From: Desulfovibrionales bacterium
GTDB taxonomy: Bacteria; Desulfobacterota; QYQD01
Length of the DNA: 64,000 nucleotides
Assembly (NCBI GenBank): GCA_028715605.1
Contig: JAQURM010000002.1
Span: forward strand, 248,001 to 312,000
Direction of reading: 5' to 3'
The translations under genes were made by a program, and so were the position numbers. Positions 8,924-16,152 of this stretch are shown in pieces (the first letter of the stretch is position 1; every line of letters begins with the position of its first letter). The notes below the pieces were generated by a model. That model saw only the letters and a list, made by a program, of their open reading frames with translations, was not told the DNA's origin and did no database searches.

Positions 8924-9748
8924 ATGGAAAAGTTGAAAATAGGTGAAACGACCTATTCCGTTATAGGGTCACAGACCACCTTGCGTAGGAGTTATAGGTT
9001 AGAATCCTCTAAAGGTTTCCCATGGTACACATATACAGGTTGGGACAGAATATGTGGGGAGGGTATTATAGCTTACGCAAGCTATTCAAAAGCCGATAGC
9101 AGGGGGCGCCGCTTTCTTTTTTCAGTGGGTCCATGGTGGCTGGATGCGAACCATAGCCATCCCGGGTTTGGCAGCCTGTCGCTGATTTTTTTTGCCTTCG
9201 TGAGGCAGATACCTGGGTGGATAGGCCCGCTTTCCCTATATCCCACCTTACTCTATCCCAATATGCGGGGGATGAAGATACGCGGTAAGATCCGTGGCTG
9301 CGACGTCGATTTAAAGGGTGCAGACCTGGTCTTCTGGTTCCAATGTTACTCCAGAAAAATAGGGAAACGCGTGAACTATGCCTGTCTAGGACAACCCCTT
9401 AATGACAGGCTTATCGACGGGAACATCAATGATTTTGAGATGAAGATAGACATCGGGACCATAGATGATTGGGTATGCCTTGGAAGTTGTGACGAGAAAA
9501 CCGATTTATACGGTAACCTGGATTTGCAGGAGCTTGATCTTGATACGCCGGATAATATCGGCTTCATTTTAGCGCCAATTGAAGCCAGGCCGCTTTGGGC
9601 CGATGAATGTAATGTTGCGTCGCAGATAGATTTGGGTCTTAACAGGACGTGGCCTATCGACATTGGCAGTTTGCCGACGGGAGCTATTGCCATGTACGAG
9701 TTGGAGATCGATTATTATTCGAATTATGAAATAATAGCATTAAGCTAA
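8924..9748 (+). CDS. Unrecognised 274-aa protein in the glycosylation island
   Basis: I do not recognise a family. No signal peptide is visible. The composition is rich in Tyr, Trp, Gly and Asp and the sequence alternates short hydrophobic and polar stretches, as in beta-sandwich proteins. Notable segments are YTYTGWDRICGEG (about 37-49), a central hydrophobic run near GFGSLSLIFFAF, and an Asp-rich C-terminal half (for example LDLQELDLDTPDN). It lies between two R1 repeats and a GT9 gene, with GGAGG about 13 nt before the ATG. A glycan- or methyltransferase-associated carbohydrate-binding role would fit the surroundings but is a guess. Confidence -1.
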   Translation: MEKLKIGETTYSVIGSQTTLRRSYRLESSKGFPWYTYTGWDRICGEGIIAYASYSKADSRGRRFLFSVGPWWLDANHSHPGFGSLSLIFFAFVRQIPGWIGPLSLYPTLLYPNMRGMKIRGKIRGCDVDLKGADLVFWFQCYSRKIGKRVNYACLGQPLNDRLIDGNINDFEMKIDIGTIDDWVCLGSCDEKTDLYGNLDLQELDLDTPDNIGFILAPIEARPLWADECNVASQIDLGLNRTWPIDIGSLPTGAIAMYELEIDYYSNYEIIALS

Positions 9749-9833
9749 AACCGGGCCTTTGGGCGAGCGATGGAATTAAGAGGTATCAACAAATTCCATG
9801 CAATCCGGATCTATCTGTGAGGCAGAATTTGCT

Positions 9834-11399
9834 ATGGATATCTTGGTTATCCGCACCCATCGCCTTGGAGATGTACTCCAGTTGACTCCGATGTTGCAAG
9901 GTCTCAAGGAGAAATACCCGGCCGGCAAAATTACCTTCCTCACCGGACGGGACATGGCCGGTTTGCTGTCAGATAATCCCAACATAGATGAAATTATTTC
10001 CATTCCTGAAAAAGAATATCGATGGTATTTGAAGAATAGGCCTGAATCTTACGCGAAGATATACAATCAAACTTATGATCTCCTGTCTGAATTAAGGCAG
10101 AGGCGTTTTCAATTGATCGTCAACCGGCAGTACGAGGTTGGCGGCATTGTGGCCGGGCTGATAGGGGCAGATGAAATACGGGGGGGAGTTTTTTGCCCCG
10201 GGTGTGGATTTATTTTTGAAGACGGGGCGTCGAAAGCGCTCTTCGACATAATACGGACGAATCGGAAGGCCAACCGGCGAAATCTGGCTGATTGGGCCTG
10301 TCACATATCCGGCGTGCCGCCCGGTTGCGGGGACATGGCTTTTTATATACAGGAAACAGATCGCTGGGAGGCAGACGTCTTGCTTACAAAAGGAGGCGTA
10401 GGGGAGGACGAGTCGCCCGTCGCTGTGCAGATGGGTGCCGCGCGCTCATTCCGCCAGTGGGGGGCGGAAAACTATGTACGGGTCATCAGGTGGTTGACCA
10501 AGGCAAAGGAAAAAAAGGTTGTCCTCCTTGGAAGCGAGGACGAGCGGGATTTGGCCGAAGCAGTGCTGGACAACCTTGGCCAGGATAAGGGCCATGTCGT
10601 TGATTTGATCGGAAAGACGACTCTCAAGACCCTGGGCGGGGTGCTTGAACGGTGTCAGTATTTAATCACCGGAGATACCGGTACCATGCACATGGCCGCT
10701 TCAGTGGGGACACCGGTTATAGCCCTTTTATACGGCACGGCCTACCCCTGGGAAACCGGTCCGTATGGGACAGGACACCTCGTGCTTTACGCAGACGAAC
10801 CTTGTGCGCCATGTCTGAATCCGGGCGACTGTACTTCCGGACATAGATGCCGAAAGGCAATTACCCCTGAACACGTTTACGGGGCTTTAGAGATTGCCGA
10901 GGCAATGAGAAGATATCCATGCACCCCTCTCTCTTGGCCGGACGACGACGTCCGTCTATATATGACACTCACGCAGCCCGGTCATGACCAGCTTCTAGTC
11001 CCCATAGATAACGTCAATTCAGAACATCGAGAATCCGGTCTGTTTTTTTCCAGAGAACCGGGAAGAGAGTTGGGCTGCGGAAGCATCCTGGAGTCCGCTG
11101 CCGGCGCTTTGGTCCAACGAGGGGACAATATCATCAAGGAATTCTATGAAGGAAACAAAGAAGGCTTTCTGGAGACCTTACCTGAGTATTTTGATCGCCT
11201 GGGCAGGTTTGTGGAGTTTGTGAAAGGTCGACAGTCCGGTGATAATAGTCCGGAAATGATTCAGCTCCTGGCTCCGGCGCTGAACGAGGCCTGCCGGGCG
11301 ATGGAAGCGGGGGATTATGTGACTATTATTGATTTAATTCAATACAAATTTAAGACGATTCTTGAATCAGGAACTCAGGAAATCAAGAAGAATGAATGA
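9834..11399 (+). CDS. Glycosyltransferase family 9 (ADP-heptose:LPS heptosyltransferase-like)
   Basis: About 521 aa. The start at ATG 9834 gives the canonical GT9 N-terminus ILVIRTHRLGDVLQLTPML; the frame runs upstream to 9798 without homology. The C-terminal Rossmann domain shows VAVQMGAARSFRQWG, VVLLGSEDERDLAEAV, a GKTTLKTLGGVLERC strand and the nucleotide-sugar motif GDTGTMHMAASVGTPVIALLYGTA. A Cys-rich insert (CAPCLNPGDCTSGHRC) follows, as in some heptosyltransferase relatives. About 150 extra C-terminal residues are unassigned. The last eleven codons lie inside an R1 repeat tract, so the tail is repeat-derived. Role: sugar transfer to LPS or flagellar glycan. Confidence -1.
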   Translation: MDILVIRTHRLGDVLQLTPMLQGLKEKYPAGKITFLTGRDMAGLLSDNPNIDEIISIPEKEYRWYLKNRPESYAKIYNQTYDLLSELRQRRFQLIVNRQYEVGGIVAGLIGADEIRGGVFCPGCGFIFEDGASKALFDIIRTNRKANRRNLADWACHISGVPPGCGDMAFYIQETDRWEADVLLTKGGVGEDESPVAVQMGAARSFRQWGAENYVRVIRWLTKAKEKKVVLLGSEDERDLAEAVLDNLGQDKGHVVDLIGKTTLKTLGGVLERCQYLITGDTGTMHMAASVGTPVIALLYGTAYPWETGPYGTGHLVLYADEPCAPCLNPGDCTSGHRCRKAITPEHVYGALEIAEAMRRYPCTPLSWPDDDVRLYMTLTQPGHDQLLVPIDNVNSEHRESGLFFSREPGRELGCGSILESAAGALVQRGDNIIKEFYEGNKEGFLETLPEYFDRLGRFVEFVKGRQSGDNSPEMIQLLAPALNEACRAMEAGDYVTIIDLIQYKFKTILESGTQEIKKNE

Positions 11400-11462
11400 G
11401 CCAATCAGGAACTCAGGAAATCAGGAAGAACAAATAGGCTAATCAGGAACTCAAGAACTCAG
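11364..11462 (+). repeat. R1 unit array (TCAGGAACTCAGGAAATC)
   Basis: Three tandem-like units of the R1 edge sequence lie at the 3' end of the GT9 gene and after it, at about 11364, 11402 and 11442. The first unit is translated as the tail of the GT9 protein. There is no R1 core here. Confidence -1.
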
Positions 11463-11493
11463 GTCGTGCCTGAGGCAGATTCGCCTGGGCGAA
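11461..11493 (+). repeat. 33-bp inverted repeat, left arm, flanking the GxxExxY gene
   Basis: It starts with AGGTCGTGCC and ends with the self-complementary TTCGCCTGGGCGAA. Its reverse complement recurs at 12193-12225 with 29 of 33 bases matching. Each arm could itself fold into two small hairpins. Confidence -1.
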
Positions 11494-11543
11494 AAATGAG
11501 GAAATTAAGGCCAACAACCAGTGACTCAGGAAAGAAAGGACCG

Positions 11544-11951
11544 ATGGATGACAAGGATTTGACCGGAAAGATTATTGCTGCTGCTATTGCCGTACACCGG
11601 GAGCTTGGGCCGGGTTTTCTGGAATCAATATACGAGGAAGCCCTTTGTATCGAGCTAGACCTTCTAAAAGTTCCCTACGAAAGGCAGAAACCCATTGCGA
11701 TTATATATCGCGCAGAGATAGTCGGGGAGCACCGCCTGGATCTGTTAGTTGCCCAAACTGTCGTTGTTGAACTCAAGGCGATCAAAGCCTTGGAGAATAT
11801 CCATTTTGCTACAGTACATTCCTACATGAAAGCAACCCAGGCGGAAAGCGGCCTGTTGCTTAATTTTGCCTCTATGCCGTTGACAATAAAGAGAGTTGGT
11901 CGTGAATTTATTCAGGATAAAACAGCAGTTTTCGAAGACGGTGAAACATGA
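11544..11951 (+). CDS. GxxExxY family protein
   Basis: About 135 aa. The ATG at 11544 follows an AAAGAAAGGA ribosome site; the frame is open to 11466, but that part is repeat. The name-giving motif is visible as GPGFLESIYEEAL (about residues 22-34). A PD-(D/E)XK-like core follows: LDLLVAQTVVVELKAIK, with Asp then Glu-x-Lys. The biochemical role of the family is not established; a nuclease fold is inferred from this motif. The gene is bracketed by R1 repeats and by a 33-bp inverted repeat pair, unlike the glycan genes around it, so it looks like a separate insertion. Confidence -1.
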   Translation: MDDKDLTGKIIAAAIAVHRELGPGFLESIYEEALCIELDLLKVPYERQKPIAIIYRAEIVGEHRLDLLVAQTVVVELKAIKALENIHFATVHSYMKATQAESGLLLNFASMPLTIKRVGREFIQDKTAVFEDGET

Positions 11952-11954
11952 TTT

Positions 11955-12240
11955 TTAATCAGGAACTCAGGAAATCAGGAAAATAAGGCTTCAATCAGGA
12001 ACTCATGAACTCAGGAAAAAATGCTGTTCCATTCCTGATTTTTTGATTTCCAGATTCATTCATATAAATTGTTACCAGGAAAGTATTTTTGAGAAATTGA
12101 TTTTCAGTAGTTCGGCTTCTGGCTGCTCTGTTTTTCATGAGTTCATGAGTTCCAAATTGAAGTGAGATTTTTGTATTTTCTTTTTATGAGTTTTCGCCTG
12201 GGCGAATCTGCCTGTGGCACGACCTGAGTTCCAGATTTAA
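11955..12240 (+). repeat. R1 long intergenic element, copy C
   Basis: Nearly identical to copy B from AATCAGGAACTCAGG through the core and the TTTGTATTTTC segment. It is interrupted near the right end by the right arm of the 33-bp inverted repeat (12193-12225). It ends with GAGTTCCAGATT, just before the next glycosyltransferase gene. Confidence -1.
12193..12225 (-). repeat. 33-bp inverted repeat, right arm
   Basis: Reverse complement of 11461-11493 with 4 mismatches. It splits R1 copy C, which is continuous at the matching place in copy B, so it was inserted after the R1 copy formed. Confidence -1.
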
Positions 12241-12254
12241 TATATGGAGATCGG

Positions 12255-13559
12255 ATGGGTACTATTTCATTATGTATGATCACAAAAGACGAGGAGGATT
12301 TTCTTTCTCAGTGTCTGGACAGTGTCAAGATCCTGGTTGATGAGATCGTTATTGTGGACACCGGATCAACCGACAAGACCGTCGCTATCGCGAAGGACTA
12401 CGGGGCGAAGGTACACCACCACCCCTGGGAGAATGACTACAGCAAACACAGGAACCAGTCTATCTCTTATGCCACCGGGGACTGGATATTGGTTATGGAT
12501 GCAGATGAAGTTATCGCAGAGAGAGATCGGGACAAGATCAAGACGCTCCTCTCTTCCACAAATGCAGACGGCTTCCTGTTTACTCTAAGAAATTATGAGA
12601 GCACCCTTAACCTGGCCAATGTCACAGTCAATCCGGATGATTACGAAGAAGGAAGGGGGTATCCCGGTTTTATAGCCAATGATTTGATTCGCCTCTTCAG
12701 GAACGACCCTGATATATATTTTACCGGAAAAGTCCATGAGACTGTAACAGAATCCTTTCAGCAGGCAAAAAAGACCCTTTTCAATACGGGCATTCCCATC
12801 CATCACTACGGCAAGGTCAGAGAAGATCGCATAAGGCACAAACAGGAATTATATCTGAAACTCGGTGAAGAAAGGCTGAAAGACAATCCGCACGACCCGG
12901 TGGCCTATAAGGGTCTCGCGGATCAATACCTGGATATCGGGATGCCTGACCGGGCTCTGGAGGTCTCAAACAGGGGCATGGCGCTGTTTCCCGAAATGGT
13001 CGAACTGCGCTTCAACCGTGGGTTGTCCCTTGACAGACTCGGCCGGCGAAAGGAAGCCGGAGAGGAATATTCATGGGTTCTTGTGAGGAAACCGGATCAT
13101 CTCGGGGCGTGTCACAACCTGGCGCAGATTTATTATTCCGGGCAATGCTATGACGAGGCCGCTTCTGTGTTGGACAAGGGAATCCATAATGGTATCAGGC
13201 ATCCGGCCATCTTTTTTCTCCTCGGCCAGGTCTGTTTTGCCCTCGGATACTGGGATAAGTCCTTGAAAAGCATAGAACACGTCTCAGCTATCCAGGAGAA
13301 TTACCCCAGCATTAATTATTATAAGGCAATCCTGTTTTTGAAAAAGAATATGCCTGATGCCGCCATAAGCGCCCTGGAGAGGGAAATCAAAACCGGGGGC
13401 AACCTTGTTGCCGCCTACAACCTGCTCGGAGAAATATCTCTCACGTATGGAGATGCACAGAGCGCGGCGCAGTTTTTTCAAAAAGTCCTGACTATCAACC
13501 CTGATGACCCGACCGCAAAGGCACACTTAGAGAAAGAATGTAATACCTTGGGTGTTTAA
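12255..13559 (+). CDS. GT2 glycosyltransferase with C-terminal TPR repeats
   Basis: A 434-aa protein with an N-terminal GT2 domain (about 1-230): ISLCMITKDEEDFL, VDTGSTDKTV and the metal motif LVMDADEV (Asp82 and Asp84). TPR-like helix pairs run from about 215 to 430, for example GLADQYLDIGMPDRALEV and HNLAQIYYSGQCYDEAASVL. The layout matches the second module of the 819-aa protein, so the two are paralogous. It is the last glycan gene before the flagellin operon. A cytoplasmic flagellin or glycan glycosyltransferase is inferred; the substrate is unknown. GGAGATCGG lies just before the ATG. Confidence -1.
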   Translation: MGTISLCMITKDEEDFLSQCLDSVKILVDEIVIVDTGSTDKTVAIAKDYGAKVHHHPWENDYSKHRNQSISYATGDWILVMDADEVIAERDRDKIKTLLSSTNADGFLFTLRNYESTLNLANVTVNPDDYEEGRGYPGFIANDLIRLFRNDPDIYFTGKVHETVTESFQQAKKTLFNTGIPIHHYGKVREDRIRHKQELYLKLGEERLKDNPHDPVAYKGLADQYLDIGMPDRALEVSNRGMALFPEMVELRFNRGLSLDRLGRRKEAGEEYSWVLVRKPDHLGACHNLAQIYYSGQCYDEAASVLDKGIHNGIRHPAIFFLLGQVCFALGYWDKSLKSIEHVSAIQENYPSINYYKAILFLKKNMPDAAISALEREIKTGGNLVAAYNLLGEISLTYGDAQSAAQFFQKVLTINPDDPTAKAHLEKECNTLGV

Positions 13560-13586
13560 ACCCGTCCTGCATTCAGAAAAGGCTAT

Positions 13587-13783
13587 TAATCTGAAACTCA
13601 GAAAATCAAAAAATAAGATAATCAGGAACTCATGAACTCAGGAAAAAATGCTGTTCCATTCCTGATTTTTTGATTTCCAGATTTATTCATATAAATTGTT
13701 ACCATGAAAGTATTTTTGAGAAATCGATTTTCAGCAGTTCGGCTTCTGGTTGTTTTGTTTTTCATGAGTTCCTGAGTTCCTGA
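13587..13783 (+). repeat. R1 long intergenic element, copy D
   Basis: A shorter copy with the same core (about 13700-13760) and both CAGGAACTCATGAACTC edges. It lacks the last segment of copies B and C. It occupies the first part of the 13560-14057 gap. Confidence -1.
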
Positions 13784-13810
13784 TCCAAAAATCTAAATTG
13801 TTAAAAAAAT

Positions 13811-13838
13811 TCAAGTGATCCCCCTTGCCTTCCGATAA
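13811..13838 (+). promoter_or_regulatory. Sigma-28 (FliA) type promoter of fliC
   Basis: TCAAGTGA - 12 nt - TCCGATAA; the -10 part differs from the enterobacterial GCCGATAA in one base. The spacer length equals that of three other candidates in this window. Transcription would start near 13845 and leave a leader of about 210 nt before fliC. That leader holds two small hairpins (about 13913-13929, and TGGCA-AGGA-TGCCA near 13942) and an R4-like CTCGTAACC tract (13965-14033). Confidence -1.
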
Positions 13839-14057
13839 GCATATCAAAGAAAAGCGGAAAAAACACTAAATCAAGCAGAAAGGGGGGATGAAAAAGTAGG
13901 GAGTTGGGCAGTCCTCGCAGGATTGTCCTTGGTTTAAGCACATGGCAAGGATGCCAAAATAGTTATGAGTTGAGAGTGACGAGAGACGAGTTAAACACAA
14001 TAACTCGTAACCCGGAACTCGCAACTCGGAACCAAAAATTCACGGAGGATTAAGACT

Positions 14058-15485
14058 ATGGGACTTAGAATCGCGAACAACATTACCGCGATGAATGCTC
14101 ATCGCATGTTGAGTATCAATGATGCACAGTTATCAAAATCTCTTGAAAGACTCTCCTCAGGTTACCGCATCAACAGGGCAGCCGATGATGCTGCCGGTCT
14201 GGCCATTTCTCAAAGTTTCAGGGCAAATATAGCCAGTTTTAAGGTGGCTTCCCGAAATACCACTGAGGCCTCGGCGCTGTTGCAGGTGGCTGAAGGTGGT
14301 ATGGACCAGGTCGGTAACATGCTGACTCGTTTAAAAGAGTTGGCTACACAGGCCGCCTCGGCAAACGTGGGTTCCAGTGAGCGGACAAAGATAAACTCGG
14401 AGGGGAACGCCCTCATCTCGGAAATCGACCGGATCGCCCAGGCCACCAAGTACGGGAGCACTGCCCTTCTGGACGGGACGTTCGGGTCTTCCAAAACGGC
14501 CGGGACATACTCCGGAGGCGCGGATGATGTCAGGGTGTACGGGGATATTACCCATGTATACTCTATTGTATGTAATGCAAACGCTACAGGCATGTCGGAC
14601 ATGGATGTTACCATTACCGGTTTTACAGCATGCGCGGGGACATGGACCTTCGCTGCTGCGGGCACGGCTTCTCTGACCGTAGGCAATGGCACGGTGACGG
14701 AGACATATACCGCCATAAACTTTGCCGCCACATCTACCGAGACGGTAACCTTTGCCAACCTCGGGATAACCCTTACCATTGATTGTGGTGTTGGTTCGGC
14801 GGCTTGGTGCGCTTCGCAGATGGTGATTAGGGACACCGGCCTGACCAGCCTGACTGTGGAAGGGGCTACGACAGGCACCTACACCTTTGCCACGGCAGGC
14901 ACGGGCGCGGTTACCATAGGAAACGGCACGGTTACGGAGACGGTTTCAGGTCTAAGCCCGGGTACGGCAGCGGATCTGAATTTCAGCACCCTGGGTATTA
15001 CCTTCTCCCTTGGAACAGACTACACGGAAAACGATCTTGAAGGTGTAACCTTTATTGTGAGCGACTCCGGATCCAGCGGGTCCACGTTCCAGGTTGGGGC
15101 TGATAATGACACGAACAATCGCCTTTCGTTTACTATCAGCTCCTTGCGGGCTACTTCAACCACGGGGTTAAGCTTGTCATATGATTACCTGGATTCTGCA
15201 ACCGAAGCCCAGAGCATGCTTGACCTGGTTGACAGCGCCATCAGCACCCTGTCTTCAAGGCGAGGCGATGTCGGCGCTGCCATGAACCGGTTGAGTTATG
15301 CTGCTGCCAACCTGGCCACGACCATTGAAAACGTGCAGGCGGCTGAATCGGTCATCCGGGACGTGGATATGGCGGCCGAGATGACCTCGTTCACCAAGAG
15401 CCAGATATTGCTCCAGGCGGGTACCGCGATGCTGGCACAGGCCAACATGGCTCCGCAGAGCATCCTCAGCTTGATAGGTCAATAG
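14058..15485 (+). CDS. fliC: Flagellin with a cysteine-containing variable domain
   Basis: A 475-aa flagellar filament subunit exported by the flagellar secretion system. The conserved N-terminal D0/D1 part is clear (RIANNITAMNAHRML, LERLSSGYRINRAADDAAGLAIS, residues 4-54), as is the C-terminal part (ESVIRDVDMAAEMTSFTK and QANMAPQSILSLIGQ). The variable domain has four Cys (172, 192, 243 and 251), unusual in flagellins. It also has two related modules (about 194-241 and 273-318) sharing GNGTVTET and NLGIT/TLGIT motifs. It is rich in Thr and Ser, possible O-glycan sites for the upstream Maf protein. GGAGG precedes the ATG. Confidence -1.
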   Translation: MGLRIANNITAMNAHRMLSINDAQLSKSLERLSSGYRINRAADDAAGLAISQSFRANIASFKVASRNTTEASALLQVAEGGMDQVGNMLTRLKELATQAASANVGSSERTKINSEGNALISEIDRIAQATKYGSTALLDGTFGSSKTAGTYSGGADDVRVYGDITHVYSIVCNANATGMSDMDVTITGFTACAGTWTFAAAGTASLTVGNGTVTETYTAINFAATSTETVTFANLGITLTIDCGVGSAAWCASQMVIRDTGLTSLTVEGATTGTYTFATAGTGAVTIGNGTVTETVSGLSPGTAADLNFSTLGITFSLGTDYTENDLEGVTFIVSDSGSSGSTFQVGADNDTNNRLSFTISSLRATSTTGLSLSYDYLDSATEAQSMLDLVDSAISTLSSRRGDVGAAMNRLSYAAANLATTIENVQAAESVIRDVDMAAEMTSFTKSQILLQAGTAMLAQANMAPQSILSLIGQ

Positions 15486-15503
15486 GTCGTTAGTACCTGG
15501 CAT

Positions 15504-15538
15504 GTAGGGGGAGGAGACCTCTCCTTCCCCTACCTTTT
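15504..15538 (+). terminator. Intrinsic terminator after fliC
   Basis: A strong stem GTAGGGGGAGGAGA / TCTCCTTCCCCTAC, with one G-T pair and a CC loop, followed by CTTTT. It lies 19 bases after the flagellin stop and probably makes fliC a mainly monocistronic, highly expressed unit. Confidence -1.
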
Positions 15539-15558
15539 AGCCGGAGCTGGTGTAAGAA

Positions 15559-15660
15559 GCGTTCACCGATAGTGTCGTTCACCGTTAACGGTTCACCGAA
15601 AAAGACGTTTTTGGGGCTTTTCACGGTCAACGGTCAACGAACAATAACGGTGAACGGTTA
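15559..15660. repeat. R2 palindromic repeat (GTTCACCG ... CGGTGAAC)
   Basis: Forward GTTCACCGTTAACGG units, a central GAAAAAGACG...CTTTTCACGG loop and reverse CGGTGAACGG units form a large imperfect inverted repeat between fliC and flaG. The same layout recurs at 24147, 38027, 41787 and 42778. Confidence -1.
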
Positions 15661-15673
15661 CTGGGAGGCTGAG

Positions 15674-16069
15674 ATGGAAATCATCGAAGTGAGAGCAAGC
15701 GCAGTTGCTAATCCACCACCGCGCGCTCCCATGATAAGCTTCAATGCGGAAGAAACGAAGACTAAGCAAACGCCGGCATCGCCCGAGCCGAAAAGAGACG
15801 CTGAACCGGCGCAGTCGGAACTTATCAGAAAGGTGGCTAAAGGAAACGAAGAGGCCATCAGGAAAGTAGCCGAAAATATTAACCGTTTCATGGAGGACAT
15901 GGACTTCAGTCTTCGATTCATTCCGGACAAGGAAGCAGGGATAGTGACCGTAAAGGTGTTGGACAGCGATGGGAACATTATCCGTACCATACCGCCGGAG
16001 GAAATGGCAGCCCTTTCTTCCAGGATCGGGTCGAGCATTGGCATGCTGGTAAATAAAACACTGGGATAG
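15674..16069 (+). CDS. flaG: FlaG family protein
   Basis: 131 aa from ATG 15674, placed 5 nt after GGGAGG. The frame is open upstream to 15572 only through R2 repeat sequence, so the longer form is not believed. The FlaG domain is visible at the C-terminus: NRFMEDMDFSLRFIPD (about 74-89), VTVKVLDSDGNIIRTIPPEE and LSSRIGSSIGMLV. The N-terminal half is a charged, Pro-rich linker. FlaG proteins are encoded between flagellin and FliD and influence filament length; their mechanism is poorly known. The context fits exactly. Confidence -1.
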   Translation: MEIIEVRASAVANPPPRAPMISFNAEETKTKQTPASPEPKRDAEPAQSELIRKVAKGNEEAIRKVAENINRFMEDMDFSLRFIPDKEAGIVTVKVLDSDGNIIRTIPPEEMAALSSRIGSSIGMLVNKTLG

Positions 16070-16152
16070 TATAGAATGTCCATGGGTTGTTTTTTGCCGT
16101 GTGAAGGCGGTCAACGGGAAATGGTTAATGGACAGCGGGGAGGGAGTTTTTC

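Noticed and set aside
12205-12235. Sigma-54 promoter before the GT2 gene (TGGCACGACCTGAG)
   Set aside because: The -12 element TTGC is missing and the sequence belongs to a repeat arm.
11364-12240. Tandem-like repeats that might be taken for a CRISPR array
   Set aside because: Units vary in length and sequence, there are no unique spacers of constant size, and no cas gene is present.
13840-14057. A second c-di-GMP riboswitch in the fliC leader
   Set aside because: Only small hairpins are seen. The GEMM landmarks (ACGCAAAGC, CCGGCCTAA) are absent.
14210-14878. 222-aa frame on the minus strand inside fliC
   Set aside because: It is the antisense shadow of the low-complexity flagellin domain, without ribosome site or family features.
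15572-15673. Longer FlaG start
   Set aside because: The extra residues (FTVNG repeats) are a translation of the R2 repeat, and a good ribosome site precedes ATG 15674.
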